From Devosia equisanguinis (GTDB lineage: Bacteria > Pseudomonadota > Alphaproteobacteria > Rhizobiales > Devosiaceae): 8,665 nucleotides of DNA. The notes under the pieces were generated by a model. That model was not told where the DNA came from. It saw only the letters and a program-made list of their open reading frames with translations, and did not search any database. Numbering within the stretch: the first letter of the stretch is position 1; each line of letters opens with the position of its first letter. Location of the stretch: contig CAMDAL010000162.1 of assembly GCA_945888565.1 (NCBI GenBank), positions 1 to 8,665 on the forward strand, given 5' to 3'. Both the position numbers and the translations under genes were made by a program. Of the stretch, positions 1 to 4,533 are shown in pieces.

Positions 1-1689
1 CCGGTCTTCGTCGGCCTCGTGGTCGGAATGCTCGCCACCACGCCGCCCGGCCAGATGTTCGAGCTGCACTGGCAGACCTTTGCCTGGATGATCGCCACCA
101 TTGCGGTGATCCGCCCAGCGGCCTTCCTGCTCGATACGCTGGTGCGCAACCATTCCATCGTGCCCAACCTCGTCGATATCGTGCGCTGGCAGAGCCACTG
201 GCACGTGATCCGGCAGAGCTGGACCTATTTCCAGAACGACTTCGCCGGCCGCATCGCCAACAAGATCATGCAGGCGGGCGAGAGCGTCGAGATGTCGGTC
301 AACATGACGATCGACGCGGTCTGGTACGCCGGCATCTTCGTCATCGTCGCGGTGGTGGTGATGGCGGGGCTGGACTGGGTGCTGCTGGTGCCGATCGCCA
401 TCTGGCTCATCCTCTATGGCATCCTGTTCACCATCGTCATGCCGCTGATCGCGCGGCACTCCGAGGAGCTCTCGGAGGCCAAGTCGGTGATGACCGGCCG
501 CATCGTCGACAGCTACACCAACATCCACACGCTGAAGACGTTCTCGACCGACGGCCACGAGGACAACTACGTCGCCGAGTCGGTGACCGAGCATGCTGTA
601 GAGTTCCGCAAGCTGATGCGGATTTTCACCTACATGTGGTCGACGCTGTTCATGCTGAACGCCGGCCTCGTGATCTCGATCGCCTGGATCGCGCTTGCGA
701 GCTGGAACAACGGCACGCTCAACGCCGCCGCCGTGGCGACGGCGATCCCGTTCGCGCTGCAGATCATGAACATGAGTGGCTGGATCCTCGATGTGGGCTC
801 CAACATCTTCCGCCAGATCGGCACGACCCGGGACTCGATGGAAACCATCGCCGAGCCCATCGCCATGCTCGATCCGCCCACGGCCCCCAAACTCGTCGTC
901 CGCGAAGGCGGCATCGAGTTCAGGGACGTGAGCTTCAACTACTGGCGGGGCAAGGAAGGCACCGTGATGGAGGGGTTCAACCTCACCATCAAGCCGGGCG
1001 AGAAGGTGGGGCTGGTCGGCCGGTCAGGCGCCGGCAAGTCGACCATGGTCAACCTGATGCTGCGTCTGTTCGACGTGGAAGCGGGTTCCATCCTGATCGA
1101 CGGGCAGGATGTGCGGAACGTGACGCAGGAAAGCGTTCGCGCCGCCATCGGCCTCGTCAGCCAGGACACCTCGCTGCTGCACCGCTCGGTGCGCGAGAAC
1201 ATCAAGTACGGCCGCCAGAATGCGACCGACGAGGAGATGATCCGCGCCGCCGAGCAGTCGAAGGTCGCCGATGTCATCGCCGGGCTGAAGGACCCCAAGG
1301 GTCTCACCGGCTACGACGCCCATGTCGGCGAGCGTGGGGTGAAGCTCTCGGGTGGCCAGCGGCAGCGCGTGGCAATTGCCCGCGTGCTGCTGAAGAACGC
1401 CCCGATCCTGGTGCTCGACGAGGCGACGTCCGCGCTCGACTCCGAGGTCGAGGCGGCGATCCAGGAGCAACTGGTGTCGCTGATGCAGGGCAAGACGGTG
1501 ATCGCCATCGCCCATCGCCTGAGCACCATCGCGGCGATGGACCGGCTGGTGGTGCTGGAAAAGGGCCAGATCGTCGAGGAAGGCACCCACGCCGAACTGC
1601 TGGCCCGCCGCGGCCACTACGCCGCGCTATGGGAACGCCAGTCCGGCGGCTTCCTCGACGTGAAAGCCGACGCCGCGGTGGCCGAGTGA
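1..1689 (+). CDS. ABC exporter half-transporter, fused permease-ATPase (5' partial)
   Basis: Membrane-bound ATP-driven exporter subunit of the MsbA-like type (ABC transmembrane domain plus nucleotide-binding domain); substrate unknown. The reading frame is open from base 1, so the true start lies upstream. Aligned to its paralogue at 1977, about 66 N-terminal residues, including the first membrane helix, are missing. Counting from the first codon here, hydrophobic segments lie near residues 98-150 (helices 3/4) and 210-258 (helices 5/6). The ATPase domain is complete: Walker A GRSGAGKST at 340-348, Q-loop in VSQDTSLLHRS, signature LSGGQ at 449-453, Walker B ILVLDE with Asp473 and Glu474, D-loop SALD, and switch histidine 505. 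No site is degenerate. The second exporter gene follows in the same direction after 287 bp, so the two may form a heterodimer, but both look able to hydrolyse ATP. Family is certain; pairing is inference. Confidence 0.95.
   Translation, partial: PVFVGLVVGMLATTPPGQMFELHWQTFAWMIATIAVIRPAAFLLDTLVRNHSIVPNLVDIVRWQSHWHVIRQSWTYFQNDFAGRIANKIMQAGESVEMSVNMTIDAVWYAGIFVIVAVVVMAGLDWVLLVPIAIWLILYGILFTIVMPLIARHSEELSEAKSVMTGRIVDSYTNIHTLKTFSTDGHEDNYVAESVTEHAVEFRKLMRIFTYMWSTLFMLNAGLVISIAWIALASWNNGTLNAAAVATAIPFALQIMNMSGWILDVGSNIFRQIGTTRDSMETIAEPIAMLDPPTAPKLVVREGGIEFRDVSFNYWRGKEGTVMEGFNLTIKPGEKVGLVGRSGAGKSTMVNLMLRLFDVEAGSILIDGQDVRNVTQESVRAAIGLVSQDTSLLHRSVRENIKYGRQNATDEEMIRAAEQSKVADVIAGLKDPKGLTGYDAHVGERGVKLSGGQRQRVAIARVLLKNAPILVLDEATSALDSEVEAAIQEQLVSLMQGKTVIAIAHRLSTIAAMDRLVVLEKGQIVEEGTHAELLARRGHYAALWERQSGGFLDVKADAAVAE
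1569..1604 (+). repeat. 36-bp exact repeat shared by the two ABC genes (copy 1)
   Basis: These 36 bases, near the 3' end of the first ABC gene, are identical to 3737-3772 in the second. They encode the segment around IVEEGTHAELLA after the switch histidine. All silent positions also match, although the flanking sequence of the two genes differs at many third positions. Confidence 0.85.
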
Positions 1690-1692
1690 TTA

Positions 1693-1724
1693 GAGGGTGG
1701 GGAGCCCAAAGGCTCCCCACCCTC
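1693..1724. terminator. Perfect 14-bp-stem hairpin after the first ABC gene
   Basis: GAGGGTGGGGAGCC at 1693-1706 and its exact reverse complement at 1711-1724 flank the 4-base loop CAAA. The hairpin begins three bases after the stop codon of the first ABC gene, where a terminator is expected. No run of T follows directly; the nearest pyrimidine-rich stretch (TTCTTCTCCTT) begins about 14 bases later. It may therefore be a Rho-assisted or RNA-stabilising 3' hairpin, or an extragenic palindromic repeat, rather than a classic intrinsic terminator. Confidence 0.6.
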
Positions 1725-1823
1725 GCCGAAGCGCCGTTCTTCTCCTTGTGGACGCAAGCAGGAGCAGCAGCGCCGCGCGCGCACCAAAGGAGGCGCCGCA
1801 CGCCTGACTGTCCGTCCGACGGA

Positions 1824-1898
1824 GCCATCCAATAGGGATGCAGATCAAATTCGGGATACGCACTAATACCCGGTTTGAGTACGAATTTACTGGATGGC
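1824..1898. repeat. Nested pair of inverted repeats
   Basis: The outer arms are GCCATCCA (1824-1831) and TGGATGGC (1891-1898), perfect over 8 bp. The inner arms are AAATTCG (1847-1853) and CGAATTT (1882-1888), perfect over 7 bp. The arms are nested in the correct order, so the transcript could fold into a two-tier stem with an asymmetric internal loop of 15 and 2 bases. It lies 79-153 bases before the start of the second ABC gene, so it could be a leader structure or a remnant of a mobile element. Function unknown. Confidence 0.45.
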
Positions 1899-1943
1899 GC
1901 GAGGCACTTCGGCTCACCAGCTCCATGATTTCACGTTCCCTTC

Positions 1944-1957
1944 GCTTGAATTCAAGC
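1944..1957. promoter_or_regulatory. 14-bp perfect palindrome, candidate operator
   Basis: GCTTGAATTCAAGC is a perfect palindrome ending 19 bases before the ATG of the second ABC gene. The TTG....CAA core in the 5' region of an efflux gene resembles sites used by dimeric winged-helix regulators such as MarR or PadR types, but I cannot assign a family. The frame of the downstream gene has a stop (TGA, 1947-1949) inside the palindrome, which shows that the palindrome is not coding for that gene. The regulator, if any, is not in this window next to it. Confidence 0.45.
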
Positions 1958-1976
1958 TATTGAAGTCCGCGACCCT

Positions 1977-3845
1977 ATGAAACTCCTCGAGCCCATCCAC
2001 CATTTCTTCGAACGCTGGACCGACCCGTTCGGCCGCACGGGCGACGTGCAGCCGCCTGCGGTCACGTGGAAGTTTTTCTGGTTCTACATCCGGCAGGCCA
2101 AGCTCGCATTCACGAGCCTGCTGATCCTCGGCGGCCTCGTGGCGCTGGTCGAGGGCGCGCTGTTTTACTACATCGGTCGCCTCGTCGACATTCTCGACGT
2201 CTCGAGCCAGTCGGACGGCTGGGGCGGGCTGATTGCCGGCTATGGCAACGAACTCGTCTGGATGCTGGTGGTGACGCTGGTGTTCCGCTCGATCATCACC
2301 TGGCTCTCGGCCACGGTGGAAGAGCAGACCGTCAACCTCGGCTTCTACAACCTCGTGCGCTGGCAGGCCTACGCCCACGTCATCCGGCAGAACCTGAGCT
2401 TTTTCCAGAACGATTTCGCCGGCTCGATCGCCAGCAAGGTGTGGCAGTCGGGCGGCGCCATCGGCGACTTCATGGTCAGCCTGCTGCAGGTGGTATGGTT
2501 CATCGCCATCTACACCATCACTACCATCGTTCTCGTCGGCCAGCTCGACTGGCGGCTGTCGGTGGCGGTGATCGCCTGGGTGGTGGCGTTCTCGTTCCTC
2601 GCCTGGAACTACGTGCCGCGCATGCGGAAATTCTCGTCTGCCGCCGCCGAGCAGGCCTCGGGGCTGTCGGGCCGCGTCGTCGATAGCTTCTCCAACATCC
2701 AGACGCTGAAACTGTTCGGTTCGGCGGAGGCCGACGACAAGTTCGTGCGCTCCGGTTTCGACAGCTTCATCGCTGCGATGCGGAAGCTGGCCCGCACCCT
2801 GGTCGCCGTCCGCACCTGGATGGGGCTGCTCTCGGGCGTCGCCATTGCCGGCATCGCGGGGCTGTCGGTGCATCTTTGGACGGAGGGCGTCGTAACGGTC
2901 GGTGGCGTCGCCTTCACCACCGGCCTGGTTCTCCGGCTCTACAACCTGCTCGGCCGGCTGATGAACCAGCTCAACGGCCTGATGCGCAACTATGGCACGG
3001 CGCAGAACTCCGCCGAACTGATCGCCCGGCCGCTCGGCCTCCTCGATGCGCCCGACGCAAAGCCGCTGGTGGTGACGAAGGCGGCGATCCACTTCGACCA
3101 TGTCCGCTTCCACTACGACAAGGTCACCCCGGTGATCGATGGCCTCGACCTCAAGCTCGCACCCGGCGAGCGCGTCGGCCTGATCGGCCGCTCCGGCGCC
3201 GGCAAGTCTACGCTGGTTAACCTGCTGCTCCGCTTCTACGACCTGCGCGGCGGACGCATCACCATCGACGGGCAGGACATCGCGCAGGTGACGCAGGAGT
3301 CGCTGCGCCGCCAGATCGGTGTCGTCACGCAGGATACGGCGTTGCTGCACCGCTCGATCCGCGCCAACCTCGTCTATGGCCGCCCCGACGCTACCGACGA
3401 CGAGATGGCCAGCGCCGCCGCCAGCGCCGAGGCCGACGAGTTCATCGCCGAGCTGGTCGACCAGAAGGGCAGGGCGGGCTACGACGCCTATGTCGGCGAG
3501 CGCGGGGTAAAACTCTCGGGTGGCCAGCGCCAACGCGTCGCCATCGCCCGCGTGCTGCTGAAGGATGCACCGATCCTAGTCCTCGACGAGGCAACCTCGG
3601 CGCTCGACAGCGAAGTCGAGGCCGCCATCCAGAGCCAGCTGAAGACGCTGATGCAGGGCAAGACCGTGCTCGCCATCGCCCACCGGCTCTCGACCATCGC
3701 CGAGATGGACCGGCTGATCGTGCTCGACCGGGGCCGGATCGTCGAGGAAGGCACCCACGCCGAACTGCTGGCGCTGGGCGGTCACTACGCCAGCCTCTGG
3801 GCGCGGCAGTCGGGCGGCTTCCTCGACCTCAAGTCGCCCGAGTAG
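1977..3845 (+). CDS. ABC exporter half-transporter, fused permease-ATPase
   Basis: Complete 622-residue inner-membrane exporter subunit, of usual length for an MsbA/MdlB-like fused half-transporter. Substrate unknown. A cytoplasmic N-terminal segment of about 42 residues precedes hydrophobic stretches near residues 43-66, 92-113, 165-213 (two helices) and 281-325 (two helices). The ATPase domain has Walker A GRSGAGKST at 404-412, Q-loop in VTQDTALLHRS, LSGGQ at 513-517, Walker B LVLDE with Asp537 and catalytic Glu538, SALD, and His569. The ATG at 1977 is the first possible start because an in-frame TGA lies at 1947-1949; its Shine-Dalgarno is weak. It is a clear paralogue of the preceding ABC gene, sharing long blocks such as RQRVAIARVLLK and RQSGGFLD. 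The intergenic hairpin and palindrome suggest separate transcription. Its stop lies 5 bp from the end of the convergent ArsR gene. Confidence 0.96.
   Translation: MKLLEPIHHFFERWTDPFGRTGDVQPPAVTWKFFWFYIRQAKLAFTSLLILGGLVALVEGALFYYIGRLVDILDVSSQSDGWGGLIAGYGNELVWMLVVTLVFRSIITWLSATVEEQTVNLGFYNLVRWQAYAHVIRQNLSFFQNDFAGSIASKVWQSGGAIGDFMVSLLQVVWFIAIYTITTIVLVGQLDWRLSVAVIAWVVAFSFLAWNYVPRMRKFSSAAAEQASGLSGRVVDSFSNIQTLKLFGSAEADDKFVRSGFDSFIAAMRKLARTLVAVRTWMGLLSGVAIAGIAGLSVHLWTEGVVTVGGVAFTTGLVLRLYNLLGRLMNQLNGLMRNYGTAQNSAELIARPLGLLDAPDAKPLVVTKAAIHFDHVRFHYDKVTPVIDGLDLKLAPGERVGLIGRSGAGKSTLVNLLLRFYDLRGGRITIDGQDIAQVTQESLRRQIGVVTQDTALLHRSIRANLVYGRPDATDDEMASAAASAEADEFIAELVDQKGRAGYDAYVGERGVKLSGGQRQRVAIARVLLKDAPILVLDEATSALDSEVEAAIQSQLKTLMQGKTVLAIAHRLSTIAEMDRLIVLDRGRIVEEGTHAELLALGGHYASLWARQSGGFLDLKSPE
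3737..3772 (+). repeat. 36-bp exact repeat shared by the two ABC genes (copy 2)
   Basis: Identical to 1569-1604, about 2.17 kb apart in direct orientation. Recombination between the copies would remove most of one gene and leave a single chimeric exporter. Confidence 0.85.
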
Positions 3846-3850
3846 CGCCC

Positions 3851-4156
3851 CTACACCGCGCAGTAGATCGAGTAGAGCGTCTGCAGCACCGCTTCGACTT
3901 CCGGGCTGGCGAGGCGGTAGTGGATGGACTGGCCTTCGCGGCGCGTCTTCACCAGCCCCAGGGCGCGAAGCTTCGACAGGTGCTGCGACAGGGGGCTCTG
4001 GTTGAGGCCGACGCGCTCGGCCAACTCGCCGACCGTCAGCTCTTCGTTGAGCAGATGGCAAAGGATCATCAGCCGGCTCTGGTTCGCCATGGCGGCGAGC
4101 AGGTTGGCGGCCGCGTCCGATCTTTGCGCGAGAAGCTGTGGTTCCATCTTGATCAT
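3851..4156 (-). CDS. ArsR-family repressor with SqrR/BigR-like cysteine pair
   Basis: A 101-residue winged-helix DNA-binding protein of the ArsR/SmtB family, probably a dimeric repressor. The helix-turn-helix spans about residues 40-66 (LTVGELAERVGLNQSPLSQHLSKL), followed by the wing (TRREGQSIHYRL). It has exactly two cysteines, Cys33 in the helix LMILC and Cys99 in the C-terminal helix LYSIYC. The 66-residue spacing equals that of Cys41 and Cys107 in SqrR, the persulfide-responsive repressor of Rhodobacter capsulatus, and the surrounding sequence resembles BigR and YgaV. I infer a reactive-sulfur or redox sensor rather than a metal sensor; I see no CxC metal motif. The start is ATG at 4156; a second in-frame ATG, codon 4, is possible and neither has a clear Shine-Dalgarno. 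It is divergent from the DUF2892 gene and convergent with the ABC gene, 5 bp away. ArsR family is certain; the sulfur role is likely. Confidence 0.93.
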   Translation of the reverse strand: MIKMEPQLLAQRSDAAANLLAAMANQSRLMILCHLLNEELTVGELAERVGLNQSPLSQHLSKLRALGLVKTRREGQSIHYRLASPEVEAVLQTLYSIYCAV

Positions 4157-4184
4157 ATTAGAACATTCGTATATATAAATGCAA
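4149..4184. promoter_or_regulatory. AT-rich divergent promoter and candidate operator
   Basis: This is an abrupt AT-rich island between the divergent ArsR and DUF2892 genes. On the plus strand TTGATC (4149-4154), a 17-base spacer and TATATA (4172-4177) form a plausible sigma70-type promoter for the DUF2892 gene. An operator-like element overlaps the -10: CATT (4164-4167) and AATG (4178-4181) around TATATATA, also readable as ATTC-N8-AAAT at 4165-4180. The latter is one base from the ATTC-N8-GAAT pattern that I recall, unchecked, for SqrR. Binding there would block the promoter, fitting repression and autoregulation by the neighbouring ArsR protein. No good minus-strand promoter boxes were found. 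Confidence 0.5.
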
Positions 4185-4215
4185 GAGGCGGTCCTGACTG
4201 ACCATTACCACCGCT

Positions 4216-4220
4216 GGGAG
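4216..4220 (+). promoter_or_regulatory. Ribosome binding site of the DUF2892 gene
   Basis: GGGAG lies 8 bases before the ATG at 4229. It supports this start and a real, translated small gene. Confidence 0.65.
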
Positions 4221-4228
4221 AAAACGCC

Positions 4229-4450
4229 ATGTTCACCGCTAATGTCGGAACGCCGGATCGCATCATCCGCCTGATCCTCGGCGCCATCCTCATCGCGCTG
4301 CCGTTCGTCGGCATCGCGGGGATCACCGGCACCTGGCTCGCCTGGGCGGCGCCTATCGTCGGCCTGATTCTCGCTGCCACTGCCTTCCTCTCGTTCTGCC
4401 CGATCTATCGCGTGCTCGGCCTCTCGACCCGCCCGAAGCAGTCGCACTGA
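4229..4450 (+). CDS. DUF2892 (YgaP-like transmembrane) small membrane protein
   Basis: A 73-residue inner-membrane protein. The N-terminus NVGTPDRIIRLILG and the C-terminal motif CPIYRVLGLST are typical of the DUF2892 family. Two hydrophobic helices span about residues 12-32 and 36-56, separated by a short glycine-rich turn, so both ends probably lie on the same side of the membrane. Cys57, just after the second helix in the Cys-Pro motif, is the only cysteine. The family forms the membrane anchor of E. coli YgaP, where it is fused to a rhodanese domain; here the rhodanese part is absent and the protein stands alone. A strong Shine-Dalgarno supports the start. It is divergent from the SqrR-like repressor across a 72-bp promoter region, so it is probably that repressor's target. 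The exact biochemical role of the family is unclear; a link to sulfur compounds is inferred from context. Confidence 0.88.
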   Translation: MFTANVGTPDRIIRLILGAILIALPFVGIAGITGTWLAWAAPIVGLILAATAFLSFCPIYRVLGLSTRPKQSH

Positions 4451-4477
4451 GATCGACCCTCTCCGCTCGTCCCCGTC

Positions 4478-4506
4478 TTGGCAGCGACTGAACCCGTCGC
4501 TACAAG
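4478..4506 (+). promoter_or_regulatory. Sigma70-like promoter of the beta-mannosidase, with inverted repeat in spacer
   Basis: TTGGCA (4478-4483, 5 of 6 to consensus), a 17-base spacer and TACAAG (4501-4506, 4 of 6) lie 27 bases before the mannosidase ATG. The perfect inverted repeat AGCGAC (4483-4488) and GTCGCT (4496-4501) fills the spacer. It could be an operator or, less likely, a weak hairpin after the DUF2892 gene. The mannosidase therefore seems to have its own promoter. Confidence 0.5.
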
Positions 4507-4523
4507 GCCGGCACCCAACGATC

Positions 4524-4529
4524 GGAGAG
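4524..4529 (+). promoter_or_regulatory. Ribosome binding site deciding the mannosidase start
   Basis: GGAGAG ends 4 bases before the ATG at 4534, with the GGAG core 6 bases away. This favours 4534 over the next in-frame ATG at 4564. Confidence 0.65.
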
Positions 4530-4533
4530 CGTC

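Larger units (their letters stand above)
1725..1976. other. Structured, lower-GC intergenic region between the ABC genes
   Basis: This stretch has no convincing gene. The short frames crossing it are GC-rich read-through or lack family resemblance. Its second half, from about 1828, is clearly richer in A and T than the surrounding genes. It contains a small imperfect hairpin (CTCCTTG at 1742-1748 against CAA at 1755-1757 and GGAG at 1761-1764, with a 3-base bulge), the nested inverted repeats at 1824-1898, and the palindrome at 1944-1957. I could not find a promoter with good -35 and -10 boxes at normal spacing, though the second ABC gene probably has its own promoter here. Confidence 0.6.

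Noticed and set aside
636..1835. A 399-residue plus-strand frame overlapping the first ABC gene and running into the intergenic region
   Set aside because: It is an alternative frame of the ABC gene rich in R, G and D; only its last 50 residues are outside it and they show no family features.
1690..1926. A 78-residue minus-strand frame in the ABC intergenic region
   Set aside because: It runs through the hairpin and the inverted repeats, has no recognisable domain and no good ribosome binding site; not supported as a gene.
1914..3533. A 539-residue open frame on the minus strand opposite the second ABC gene
   Set aside because: It is low-complexity, rich in R, A, G, D and H, has no recognisable domain, and mirrors a certain ABC coding region; a GC-rich antisense artefact.
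3841..3950. A GAGTAG direct repeat near the convergent stops as a possible terminator or binding site
   Set aside because: It is only 6 bp, not inverted, and partly coding; chance is sufficient.
3920..4201. Small plus-strand frames opposite the ArsR gene
   Set aside because: The minus strand gives a full winged-helix protein with conserved motifs; these frames are its mirror.
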